Shown here one piece after another: positions 1 to 6,904 of a stretch of 8,740 nucleotides of DNA. Below the pieces are notes generated by a model. It was not told the DNA's origin and did no database searches. It was given only the letters and a program-made list of their open reading frames with translations. Position numbers and translations under genes: made by a program. Within the stretch, counting starts at the first letter, position 1, and each line of letters starts with the position of its first letter. The DNA is taken from positions 1 to 8,740 of the forward strand of contig JAJFGM010000548.1 in NCBI GenBank assembly GCA_021776145.1. The letters are read 5' to 3'. The DNA comes from Kiloniellaceae bacterium (lineage in GTDB: Bacteria > Pseudomonadota > Alphaproteobacteria > Kiloniellales > Kiloniellaceae).

Positions 1-102
1 CAAGAGCAATGCCGCGAGCGCCGCGCTGCCGCCCCGGCGCGCGGCGGCCCGCGCTTGGATCGCCGCGAATTGGCTCCCCGGTTTCGCGCCCTGCGAGACC
101 AT
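1..102 (-). CDS. N-terminal fragment, possible DNA-3-methyladenine glycosylase I (partial, runs off left edge)
   Basis: An open frame reads leftward from an ATG at 102 to the window edge without a stop, giving 34 residues that begin MVSQGAKPGS. The stretch FAAIQARAAARRGG (residues 12-25) followed by an Ala/Leu-rich helix resembles, from memory, the N-terminus of a family of alphaproteobacterial DNA-3-methyladenine glycosylase I proteins (F-x-x-I-x-x-RAAARKGG-x-x-ALE-x-LL). Those enzymes excise alkylated adenine in base-excision repair. The complement of 105-111 reads AGGTGGG just before the ATG, which is a good Shine-Dalgarno sequence although slightly close to the start. The gene is divergent from the hydrolase at 245. 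Only the first helix is visible and no catalytic residue is in view. The reading frame is fairly likely to be real; the product is a tentative family resemblance. Confidence 0.45.
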   Translation of the reverse strand, partial: MVSQGAKPGSQFAAIQARAAARRGGSAALAALLL

Positions 103-244
103 ATCCCACCTTTCATGATTATCGTTGTCGGTTAAGATCATCGCCCATACCCGGACCGAGCCCAAGTCCTCGTGACCCGGTGCTTGGAGGCCCACCGACA
201 AGCAGCGCGAGTTTCCGACCGCAGCCAACCCAGGCGAATGCAGC

Positions 245-1801
245 ATGAGCAAAGACACACTTCGCAAGGTCCTTTTCATCGCCGCCGACCAGTGGCGCGC
301 CGACTGCCTTTCCCTGCTTGACCACCCAACGGTCAAGACCCCCAACCTGGACTCCTTGGCGGCCGACGGCACCTGTTTCCTCAATCACTTCGCACAGTGC
401 GCGCCCTGCGGGCCTTCGCGCACCAGCATGCTGACCGGCATGTACATGATGAACCATCGTTCGGTGTGCAACGGCACGCCGCTCGACAGGCGACACGGCA
501 ACCTAGCCTGGGAAGCGCGGAAAGCCGGTTACGACCCGCTGGTATTCGGCTACACCGATACCAGCATGGACCCGCGGCGGTCGCACCCCGCCGATCCGGC
601 CCTGACGCGCTACGAAGGCATCATGCCCGGCTTTTCGATCGGCATGGAGTTTCACGAGCTGCGCATGGAGCCCTGGCTCAGCCAACTGCGGCGCAAGGGG
701 CATGTGCTGCCGAAAAGGCCTTTCGAAGTCTATGGCCCGCGACCCGACTACCCGGGCAGTGCCGAACGCGGCCACAGCTTCGCGCCGCCGATCTATGACG
801 CCGAGGACAGCGATACCGCCTTCCTGACCGACACGATCCTCGATTACCTGTCGCACCACAGCGAGGCGGCCTGGTTCCTGCACGGGGTCTTCCTGCGCCC
901 GCATCCGCCGCTCTTCGCGCCGGAGCCCTATAACGCGCTCTACGATCCCGATAGAATCGAACTGCCGAAACGCGCCGCGAGCAAAGCGCAGGAGCAGGCG
1001 CAACATCCCTATCTGGCACGTTGGATCGAAGACCGGGAACGCATCGGCTCCTACAGCGGTCATGACGTCAACGTCGTCGATCTGCCCGATCATGAAATCC
1101 GCCAAATGCGCGCCAGCTATTACGGTTTGATCACCGAGGTCGACCACCATCTCGGGCGTATCATCGATCACCTCAAGGCGACCGGCGAATACGATCAGAC
1201 CCTCATCGTCTTCACCGTCGATCATGGCGAGCAGCTCGGCGACCACTGGCTGTTCGGCAAGGGCGGCTACTTCGATCAGAGCTTTCACATTCCGCTGATC
1301 ATTCGCGACCCGCGGCCACAAGCCGACGCTGGCCGCGGACGCCGCATCGACGCCTTCACCGAGTCCGTCGATCTCATGCCGACGATTTTGGATTGGCTGG
1401 GGCGTCGGCCGCCACGGCAGTGTGACGGCGCATCGCTGCTGCCCTTCCTTCAGGGCAATGCCCCGGACGATTGGCGCAGCGAAGTCCACTGGGAATTCGA
1501 TTTCCGCGATCTGGGACTGGGCGGCTTAAAACCGGAATTGCTCAGCGAAACCTGCAATCTGGCTACGATCCGCGGCGCGAAATACAAATACGTGCATTTC
1601 GGCGGATTTGAACCGCTCTTCTTCGACCTCGAGGCGGATCCAGGCGAATTCAACAATCTGGCTCAGGATCCCGCTTACCAGAGTCTGGTTCTGGATTATG
1701 CGCAAAAGATGCTGAGCTGGCGTCTGCGTTACAACGAGCGCACCATGACGGCACAGCGCCTGACCCGCGCCGGCCTGGTCGACGCCGAAGCCATGCCGTA
1801 A
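245..1801 (+). CDS. Formylglycine-dependent sulfatase / phosphonate monoester hydrolase (alkaline phosphatase superfamily)
   Basis: This 518-residue protein has the full architecture of type I sulfatases and is closest, by remembered sequence, to the phosphonate monoester hydrolases (PMH, pehA type). Those enzymes hydrolyse phosphonate monoesters and phosphodiesters and, promiscuously, sulfate and sulfonate esters. The N-terminal metal-binding motif is ADQWRAD (D15, Q16). The nucleophile motif is CGPSR (55-59), in which Cys55 would be converted to formylglycine by a separate maturase not seen here. Further expected active-site positions are N76 (CNGT), Y103 (GYT), H220 (RPHPP), the metal pair D326-H327 (VDHGEQLGD) and K339 (FGKGG). 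The C-terminal part (410-518: EVHWEFDFRD, KYKYVHF, LFFDLEADPGEFNNLA) is also PMH-like. No signal peptide is visible, so it is probably cytoplasmic. The start at 245 follows a weak AGGCGA. Length is normal for the family. Substrate cannot be fixed from sequence; choline-sulfatase or arylsulfatase activity remain alternatives. Confidence 0.88.
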   Translation: MSKDTLRKVLFIAADQWRADCLSLLDHPTVKTPNLDSLAADGTCFLNHFAQCAPCGPSRTSMLTGMYMMNHRSVCNGTPLDRRHGNLAWEARKAGYDPLVFGYTDTSMDPRRSHPADPALTRYEGIMPGFSIGMEFHELRMEPWLSQLRRKGHVLPKRPFEVYGPRPDYPGSAERGHSFAPPIYDAEDSDTAFLTDTILDYLSHHSEAAWFLHGVFLRPHPPLFAPEPYNALYDPDRIELPKRAASKAQEQAQHPYLARWIEDRERIGSYSGHDVNVVDLPDHEIRQMRASYYGLITEVDHHLGRIIDHLKATGEYDQTLIVFTVDHGEQLGDHWLFGKGGYFDQSFHIPLIIRDPRPQADAGRGRRIDAFTESVDLMPTILDWLGRRPPRQCDGASLLPFLQGNAPDDWRSEVHWEFDFRDLGLGGLKPELLSETCNLATIRGAKYKYVHFGGFEPLFFDLEADPGEFNNLAQDPAYQSLVLDYAQKMLSWRLRYNERTMTAQRLTRAGLVDAEAMP

Positions 1802-1802
1802 A

Positions 1803-1836
1803 GGCGGACAGGGCCTTGGGCCCCGCTTAGACCGCC
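1803..1836. terminator. Candidate bidirectional terminator hairpin between convergent genes
   Basis: The 25-bp gap between the hydrolase stop and the anchor-subunit stop contains GGGCC-TTG-GGCCC (1811-1823), flanked by a second pair of arms, GGCGG (1803-1807) and CCGCC (1832-1836), with an asymmetric interior loop. The position between two convergent stop codons suits a shared terminator. No T-tract follows on either strand, so a canonical intrinsic terminator is not demonstrated. Confidence 0.35.
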
Positions 1837-2786
1837 TCGGCGCCGTAGAAAAGCGTCACCTTGTGGGTCGCCTCGGCGAAGAACAACCAGCGCTCGATGA
1901 AAATCCCAAGCAGCCCGTTGAGCACGGCCAGCAACGCGGCAACAACCGCCAGCGGGCCGGATCCGAATAAAACCAGAAGCGTCAAGGCGATTGGCAAGAC
2001 GGCGCCAAACAGCAGGGCGAGCCGGCGCAGCTTTCCGACGTGTTTACGGGCTATCTCGTAGCCCATCTCCCGCATGACGTAGTTTTCCTCGCTGTGCGGC
2101 GGGTCGAGTTGGCGCACGCGGCCAAGCGGGGCGAGTCCCGTTGCCGTACCACTGCTGCTGACCGCAATCGCCCTATCCATGCCGCGCCAGTAGAGCAGCT
2201 TGAGGCTCCAAGCGAGCAGCAGGCAAAGCACTGTCAAGGCGGCGAACCAGTCCGGCTCAACAACGAAAGATGCAAAAAGGGCCTGGGCGCAGAGCGCGCC
2301 ACTGGCAAGCGCAAATCCAAGGTAGACCGGCACAACCAAAGGATGATGCCACTGCGGGATGGTCTTCAAGGAGGCATAAATCTGACCGGTGCAGTAGACT
2401 GTTGCCGCGGCCCCCAGGGCCGCAAGGACGGCCGCCAGCGCGGCGAGGCCGCCAAGCGTCTCCATGGGCGTTTTCATGAGGCCCCACGCGGCCAGCAGCG
2501 CCAGCGCCGGCATGAATGTCAGAACGGCCATCACGCCTTCCCTGGAAAGCCAGGACGAGCGCCATTGGCTGAAGGCCCGCCAAGCACGCTCGGGATGGCC
2601 GAGGTGAAAGGTCGAGGCGAGCAGGCCGAAAACGATCAAGGCCAAGGCAACGACCAATGTGGTCAGGCTTGGCCCGCGGTCGAAGGGCAGGGCGCCGGCG
2701 GCGGTCAGCAGAGCTACAAGCGACAGCAGGCCATAGCCGGCACCGGAAGCGGTGGTAAAGAAGAGTACGGAAAGCGCCGGATGCAT
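1827..2786 (-). CDS. soeC: DmsC/SoeC-type membrane anchor subunit of molybdenum oxidoreductase
   Basis: This 319-residue hydrophobic protein is the quinone-interacting membrane anchor of the three-subunit enzyme encoded by this operon. It begins MHPALSVLFFTTASGAGYGL, typical of the DmsC family. I count about eight membrane segments (near residues 7-30, 41-61, 86-104, 110-130, 148-172, 179-200, 256-276 and 277-300). The family motif HLGHPERAWRAFSQWRSSWL follows the second segment. A cytoplasmic-looking loop (~201-250) holds ENYVMREMGYEIARKH. Its role would be to take electrons from the ferredoxin subunit and reduce ubiquinone. The gene lies 45 bp downstream of the ferredoxin gene, the only real gap in the operon. 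The ATG at 2786 has just a distant GGAG (13 nt upstream) as ribosome site. The DmsC fold is clear; the Soe assignment rests on the two partner subunits. Confidence 0.85.
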   Translation of the reverse strand: MHPALSVLFFTTASGAGYGLLSLVALLTAAGALPFDRGPSLTTLVVALALIVFGLLASTFHLGHPERAWRAFSQWRSSWLSREGVMAVLTFMPALALLAAWGLMKTPMETLGGLAALAAVLAALGAAATVYCTGQIYASLKTIPQWHHPLVVPVYLGFALASGALCAQALFASFVVEPDWFAALTVLCLLLAWSLKLLYWRGMDRAIAVSSSGTATGLAPLGRVRQLDPPHSEENYVMREMGYEIARKHVGKLRRLALLFGAVLPIALTLLVLFGSGPLAVVAALLAVLNGLLGIFIERWLFFAEATHKVTLFYGAEAV

Positions 2787-2800
2787 GAAGTCGCGATCGC

Positions 2801-2820
2801 TCCGGCTTGGCTCCGCCGGA
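2801..2820 (-). promoter_or_regulatory. Hairpin overlapping the only ribosome-site candidate of the anchor gene
   Basis: TCCGGC (2801-2806) and GCCGGA (2815-2820) form a 6-bp stem with an 8-nt loop in the 45-bp gap between the ferredoxin and anchor genes. On the coding strand the 3' arm runs into GGAG (complement of 2800-2803), the only Shine-Dalgarno-like sequence before the anchor ATG. The stem could limit or couple translation of the membrane subunit. Such a short stem can occur by chance in GC-rich DNA. Confidence 0.25.
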
Positions 2821-2831
2821 TCCCTGATGGT

Positions 2832-3563
2832 CTAGTCGGAAAGCGCCTGATCGAGCCAGGCCAGAAAACCGCCGCCGCCGGCGGGCTGCAGGGGCTTGGC
2901 GGTGGAGGCAGCCTCCTTCCGGGCCGGACGCGGTGGCAGGTACTTATTTGTCGGCCGATAGTCGAGCTCGGGCATGAGATCCATGCCGCCTCGCTCGACC
3001 GTCAGCTTCGAGACATTTGAGTTGGGATCGGCGAAGTCGCCGAAATGCCGCGCCTTCGCCGGGCAGGCATTGACACAGGCGGGCTGGCGTTCGGCCTTGG
3101 GAATGGTCTCGTTGTAGATCCGGTCGATACACAACGTGCATTTTTTCATGACGCCGCCAAGCGGATCCATTTCTCGGGCGCCGTAGGGGCAAGCCCAGGC
3201 GCAGAGTCCGCAGCCAATGCACATTTCCTCGTCGACCAGCACGATGCCGTCCTCGTCGCGCTTGTAAGAGGCACCAGTCGGGCAGACGGTGACGCAGGCG
3301 GCATTTTCGCAATGTAGGCAGGAACGCGGAAAATGTACGGTGCGGCCAGCGTCGCCCTCGCCGACCTCGTAGCCATGCACGCGGTTGAGCCAGGCCCCGG
3401 TCTGTTCCGGACCATAGGGATTGAGGTCCGACAGCGGTGCGGGATAGCCGCCGGTGTTCCACTCCTTGCAGCTGACGACGCAGGCCTGGCACCCGACGCA
3501 GGTATCCAAATCGATCGCCAGACCAAGGCGTTTGGGCGGCGGCTGCGCCGGCAGGCTGGTCAT
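2832..3563 (-). CDS. soeB: Ferredoxin-like four [4Fe-4S] electron-transfer subunit (SoeB type)
   Basis: This 243-residue protein carries the 16 cysteines of a DmsB/PsrB-type iron-sulfur subunit in four groups: C22-x2-C25-x2-C28-x3-C32; C82-x2-C85-x4-C90-x3-C94; C115-x2-C118-x2-C121-x3-C125; and C142-x2-C145 with C163-x3-C167. These bind four [4Fe-4S] clusters that wire the molybdenum subunit to the membrane anchor. Stretches such as LGLAIDLDTCVGCQACVVSC, CVTVCPTGASYKR and RGGMDLMPE match, from memory, SoeB proteins of sulfite-oxidising and taurine-degrading alphaproteobacteria. There is no signal peptide, consistent with a cytoplasmic location. The ATG at 3563 overlaps the catalytic-subunit stop by four bases (ATGA), so translation is probably coupled. 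An excellent GGGAGG lies six bases upstream (complement of 3570-3575). The C-terminal ~30 residues are low-complexity and end in a short amphipathic helix. Confidence 0.9.
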   Translation of the reverse strand: MTSLPAQPPPKRLGLAIDLDTCVGCQACVVSCKEWNTGGYPAPLSDLNPYGPEQTGAWLNRVHGYEVGEGDAGRTVHFPRSCLHCENAACVTVCPTGASYKRDEDGIVLVDEEMCIGCGLCAWACPYGAREMDPLGGVMKKCTLCIDRIYNETIPKAERQPACVNACPAKARHFGDFADPNSNVSKLTVERGGMDLMPELDYRPTNKYLPPRPARKEAASTAKPLQPAGGGGFLAWLDQALSD

Positions 3564-6478
3564 TTGGCGCCTCCCTTGCCGCCATCGCCGGTCTTGCGGT
3601 GAAAGGCCGCGCCGTAGCGCAGCCGGCGCCCATGCCTGCCAACACCGGGCGGTGATTTTAACACCTCGAACTGCGGCTGCGTCACTTCGTCTTCCTCGGC
3701 GCCTGCCTTTTCGACGCGCACCCGCAGGTCGTACCAGGCGGCCTGGCCGGTAATCGGATCGCTGCAGGAGTAGCGATAACCGTTCTCGCGTTCTGGCAAG
3801 AGATCGTCGATCAGATGATTAAGCAGGAATCCCTTGCGCGCTTCGCCGGCGCGGGAATCGAGCCCCCAGCTGCCGCGCCGCTTGCCGATGGCGTTCCAGG
3901 TCCAGACCGTATCGGCGTTGAGCCCTTCCATAAGACGAACCCGCACGCGAATTTTGCTATGGCGGCTGGTCACCCAGACCCAATCGCCATCGGCGATGCC
4001 CTGCTTGGCCGCCTGGGCGCGGGCCATATAAAGCCGGTTGTCGCCGTGGATCTGCCGCAGCCAGGCGTTTTGCGAGCCCCAGGAGTGGTACATGGCCATC
4101 GGCCGCTGGGTCACCGCGTGCAGCGGGAACTCGCCCTCGGCGGCAGTTGCGTCCTCGAAGGGCGCATACCAGATTGGTAGGGGATCGAAGTAGGTTTCGA
4201 CCCTTTCGCGGTGTATCTCGGGCGGCTGAACCACGCCATGGCCGCGGGCGGCGAGGCGGAACTTCTGCATCACTTCGCTATAGAGCTGAAAGACGATGGG
4301 ATTGGCGGCTTCGATGAATCCCATCTCGACGGCATAGTCGAGATAAGCCTTGTTGGCGTGCTTGAAGTAGCGTTGCTCCGGAGCCAGGTGATCCTGCCAG
4401 AAACACTCGTTTTCGATATAACGCTGCAGTTGATCCGGATTAGGCGCGCCCTTGCCCTTGTCGCTCCCGTCGGCGCCACGCCAGCCCATAAGACTGCCGA
4501 CGCCGGGCTTGCGCTCGTGATTGACGATGTAGTCGGGATAGCCGCCGGGGAACTTTGGCGTGCCCTCGGCCGTCGTCATGCCTGGCAGACCGAGGCGGGC
4601 ACCAAGTTCCAGAAGGACATCCTGAAAGGGACGGACATCACGGTCCGGCTCGACGACGGGTTGACGGATGGAATCCGCCGGCCCATCGGGTTCACAAATC
4701 GGCCGATCGAGAAGCGAGATGCAGTCCCAACGCTCCAGATAGGTGGTGTCGGGCAGCACCAGATCGGCGTATGGCACCGTCTCCGAGAAATAGGCATCGG
4801 AATAGATGATGTGCGGGATCTTGTATTCGCCGCTTTGCGGATCCTTCGCGGTCAGCATGTCCATGGTCTCGGAGGTGTTCATCGCCGAGTTCCAGGCCAT
4901 GTTCGACATATACATGAAGAGCGTATCTATGGGGTAGGGATCGCCCTTGTAGGCATTGGTGATGACGCTGTGCATCATACCGTGATTGGACAGTGGGTTT
5001 TCCCAGGAGAAGGCCTTGTCAATGCGCCGCGGCGTGCCGTCGGCCTCCACCAACAGGTCCTCCGGGCCGGTCGGAAAGCCGAGCGGAGGACCGGGCAGGG
5101 GTGTGTTGGGGGCGACCTCGCCAACCTTGCCGGCGGGTTTGGGACCTGGCGGAGCCGGGCGCGGGAAGGGCGGCTTGTAGCGAAACCCGCCGGGACAGTC
5201 GACGGACCCAAGAAGCACCTGCAGCAGGTGCAGGGCGCGGCAGGTGTGAAAGCCATTGGAATGCGCCGAGATACCGCGCATGGCATGCACCGAAACCGGG
5301 CGCCCGATCATGCGTTCGTGGCGTTCGCCCTTCCAGTCCGTCCAGGGTTGTTCGATGACAATTTCTTTCACGAAGGCCGCCTCGGCCAGTTCGGCGGCAA
5401 TGCGCTTAATGGTGGCAGCCGAAATGCCGCAGCTTTCGGCCACCTTCTCGGGCTCGAAGCGCGCATCGAGATAGCGCTCGGCAAGGAGCTGGAAAACCGG
5501 AACGGCGTAGCGGCCGTCGGGCAATTGGAAGCGGCCCTTAAGGGCCGGCTTGACCCCGGGTTCGCGAGCATGGCGCACTTCGTCTTGCACGCGATCCCAA
5601 ACCAGCGGTTCGCCGGAAGGGTCACGCACAAAAAGCCCGTCGTCAGCGGCACCAGGGGACTCCACGACCAGCCAGGGAGAGTTGGAATAGCGGATCAGAT
5701 AATCGACATCGACCTTGCCGGCACTCAATAGTTCGTGAATCAACGCAAAGATAAAGAGCCCGTCGCTGCCCGGCGTCAGGCCTATCCACTCGTCGGCAAT
5801 GGCGGAATATCCGCTGCGCACCGGATTGACCGAAACAAACTTCGCGCCACGCGCCTTGACGCTGGCCAGGCCGGTCTTGATTGGATTGCTGTCGTGGTCC
5901 TCGGCGACGCCGAACATCATGACATAGCGAGTTCGCTCCCAGTCCGGCTGGCCAAATTCCCAGAAGGATCCACCAATCGTATAGATTCCACCCGCCGCCA
6001 TATTGACCGAACAAAAGCCGCCATGGGCCGCATGATTCGGCGTTCCGAATTGGCTGGCCCACCAGCCGGTCAACGCCTGGCTCTGGTCGCGACCGGTAAA
6101 GAAGGCAAGGCCGCGCGGGTCCTCATTGCGAATATGGCTGAGCCAGGTCGTGGCCAGGCTCAAGGCCTCGTCCCATTCGATTTCCTTGAATTCGCCCTTG
6201 CCGCGTTCGCCGACCCTGAGCAGGGGCTTGCGCAGCCGCGCCGGCGAATAATGCTGCATAATTCCGGCCGACCCCTTGGCGCAGAGCACGCCTTTGTTCA
6301 CGGGGTGGTTGGGGTTGCCCTCGATGTAGCGGATCGCGCCATCCTTCAGGTGGACGCGAATACCGCAGCGGCAGGCACACATGTAACAGGTCGTGTATTT
6401 GACCTCGTCGCCGACGGCTGGGGAGGTGTCGAGGTTGCGTGAAGAACGCGGGGCGGCGTCCTGAACCCTGGCAGTCAT
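3560..6478 (-). CDS. soeA: Molybdopterin (bis-MGD) oxidoreductase catalytic subunit, probable sulfite dehydrogenase SoeA
   Basis: This 972-residue protein belongs to the DMSO-reductase family. Residues C31-x2-C34-x3-C38 and C66 (CYMCACRCG ... GVLCAKGSAG) form the N-terminal [4Fe-4S] site. The molybdopterin-binding core follows. Cys156 in GGFCSVNMAAGG is the probable molybdenum ligand by position. A proline-rich loop lies at ~436-473. The C-terminal dinucleotide-binding domain (~786-925) includes QRPMAMYHSWGSQNAWLRQI. There is no twin-arginine signal, unlike periplasmic DmsA/TtrA/PsrA relatives. Together with the DmsC-like anchor and four-cluster SoeB-type partner this favours SoeA, which oxidises sulfite to sulfate in the cytoplasm and sends electrons to quinone. 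I chose the ATG at 6478 (GGAAA seven bases upstream). An in-frame start at 6580 would add 34 Arg-rich residues with no hydrophobic core. Other thiosulfate/polysulfide-type reductases remain possible. The SoeA label is a family inference. Confidence 0.82.
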   Translation of the reverse strand: MTARVQDAAPRSSRNLDTSPAVGDEVKYTTCYMCACRCGIRVHLKDGAIRYIEGNPNHPVNKGVLCAKGSAGIMQHYSPARLRKPLLRVGERGKGEFKEIEWDEALSLATTWLSHIRNEDPRGLAFFTGRDQSQALTGWWASQFGTPNHAAHGGFCSVNMAAGGIYTIGGSFWEFGQPDWERTRYVMMFGVAEDHDSNPIKTGLASVKARGAKFVSVNPVRSGYSAIADEWIGLTPGSDGLFIFALIHELLSAGKVDVDYLIRYSNSPWLVVESPGAADDGLFVRDPSGEPLVWDRVQDEVRHAREPGVKPALKGRFQLPDGRYAVPVFQLLAERYLDARFEPEKVAESCGISAATIKRIAAELAEAAFVKEIVIEQPWTDWKGERHERMIGRPVSVHAMRGISAHSNGFHTCRALHLLQVLLGSVDCPGGFRYKPPFPRPAPPGPKPAGKVGEVAPNTPLPGPPLGFPTGPEDLLVEADGTPRRIDKAFSWENPLSNHGMMHSVITNAYKGDPYPIDTLFMYMSNMAWNSAMNTSETMDMLTAKDPQSGEYKIPHIIYSDAYFSETVPYADLVLPDTTYLERWDCISLLDRPICEPDGPADSIRQPVVEPDRDVRPFQDVLLELGARLGLPGMTTAEGTPKFPGGYPDYIVNHERKPGVGSLMGWRGADGSDKGKGAPNPDQLQRYIENECFWQDHLAPEQRYFKHANKAYLDYAVEMGFIEAANPIVFQLYSEVMQKFRLAARGHGVVQPPEIHRERVETYFDPLPIWYAPFEDATAAEGEFPLHAVTQRPMAMYHSWGSQNAWLRQIHGDNRLYMARAQAAKQGIADGDWVWVTSRHSKIRVRVRLMEGLNADTVWTWNAIGKRRGSWGLDSRAGEARKGFLLNHLIDDLLPERENGYRYSCSDPITGQAAWYDLRVRVEKAGAEEDEVTQPQFEVLKSPPGVGRHGRRLRYGAAFHRKTGDGGKGGAK

Positions 6479-6660
6479 AAAGCTATTTCCGCTGAACGGG
6501 GCGCCGCGGGGCAGGGCCAAACGGCTGAGGCGTGGCGACCAACGGCGCCACGCTGTCAGACTAGACGTCCGGACAGGCAATTCTTAGAGCCAGTTGGACC
6601 CAATGGGTGAGTCCACCCGGCACAATCCCGGGATAGGCGATACGCCGCCGCCCTGGCGGA

Positions 6661-6710
6661 CATTTGGCCTGGTATCCAGTTCGACCGAGGCTGGATTTCC
6701 CAGGCAAATG
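6661..6710. promoter_or_regulatory. 50-bp dyad, candidate operator or leader hairpin
   Basis: CATTTGGCCTGG (6661-6672) is the inverted counterpart of CCAGGCAAATG (6700-6710), with a single extra G. Nested inside are ATCCAG (6674-6679) and CTGGAT (6691-6696), a perfect 6-bp pair. In total 17 bases of each arm match around an 11-base centre. No T-run follows on either strand, so it does not look like a terminator. It lies about 180-230 bp upstream of soeA and next to the weak promoter candidate for that operon. Confidence 0.45.
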
Positions 6711-6712
6711 GC

Positions 6713-6740
6713 TGAATAAAAAAGACAATTTTCCTGTCGA
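6713..6740 (-). promoter_or_regulatory. Weak sigma70-like promoter candidate for soeABC
   Basis: On the minus strand TCGACA (complement of 6735-6740, 5/6 to the -35 consensus) is followed after 16 bases by TATTCA (complement of 6713-6718, about 3/6 to the -10 consensus), through an A/T-rich spacer. Transcription would start close to 6706, inside the 50-bp dyad, giving a leader of about 230 bases. The match is weak. Confidence 0.22.
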
Positions 6741-6779
6741 CACTCTGCGGTCTTGAATACCACGCTTTTCCGCCGCAGC

Positions 6780-6808
6780 TTGCCTGGAGGGGTCTTCGCG
6801 CCTAGACT
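6780..6808 (+). promoter_or_regulatory. Sigma70-like promoter candidate for the MocR gene
   Basis: TTGCCT (6780-6785) and TAGACT (6803-6808) each match four of six consensus bases and are separated by exactly 17 bp. The predicted start is near 6815, with a leader of about 90 bases before the ATG at 6905. Two GGCCAA repeats lie just downstream, well placed for autorepression. Confidence 0.3.
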
Positions 6809-6825
6809 TTTGGCCAGGAATATGG

Positions 6826-6841
6826 GGCCAACTGAGGCCAA
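6826..6841 (+). repeat. Tandem GGCCAA boxes one helical turn apart, candidate regulator site
   Basis: GGCCAA at 6826-6831 and again at 6836-6841 are direct repeats with a 10-bp period, so they face the same side of the helix. Related TTTGGCC-type sequence occurs at 6809-6818 and in the left arm of the 6661-6710 dyad. MocR regulators often bind direct repeats, so these are reasonable operator candidates; nothing in the sequence proves it. Confidence 0.3.
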
Positions 6842-6904
6842 GCCGCCGGTTCATTGCGAGGGACCGACGGAACGCGGGCAGACAGGCTCCCCCGGGGATT
6901 GGCA

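Larger units (their letters stand above)
6479..6904. promoter_or_regulatory. Divergent intergenic control region between the soe operon and the MocR regulator
   Basis: This 426-bp stretch carries no convincing gene. It is clearly less GC-biased in its middle (A/T-rich at about 6714-6733) than the flanking genes. It holds several symmetric sequences: ACCCA-A-TGGGT (6598-6608), ATCCCGGGAT (6625-6634), CCGCC-N5-GGCGG (6645-6659), a 50-bp dyad (6661-6710) and TGTCGACA (6735-6742). GGCCAA direct repeats lie at 6826-6841. Divergent placement of a MocR gene and its target operon is common, so operators for both are expected here. Confidence 0.6.

Noticed and set aside
9..248. 79-codon plus-strand open frame before the hydrolase
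   Set aside because: It is Pro/Arg/Ser-rich low-complexity sequence, lies partly antisense to the likely real gene at 1-102, and has no ribosome site.
503..1489. 328-codon minus-strand open frame inside the hydrolase gene
   Set aside because: It is antisense to a complete, motif-rich hydrolase and its translation shows no family features.
2040..3020. 326-codon plus-strand open frame across the anchor and ferredoxin genes
   Set aside because: It spans two well-supported genes and their gap in antisense, and is low-complexity Arg/Gly/Gln-rich.
4211..5731. 506-codon open frame on the plus strand, antisense to the molybdenum subunit
   Set aside because: It is a mirror of the GC-rich codons of the real gene. 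The translation has no recognisable domain, and the sense strand carries a full conserved enzyme.
6479..6580. Extended N-terminus of the molybdenum subunit starting at 6580, with an RRWSPRL stretch resembling a twin-arginine motif
   Set aside because: No hydrophobic core or cleavage site follows the arginines. The ATG at 6478 has a reasonable ribosome site and gives the normal distance to the first cluster.
6854..6904. TTG start giving the MocR protein 17 extra residues
   Set aside because: The ATG at 6905 has GGGGA six bases upstream and the expected short lead before the winged helix.
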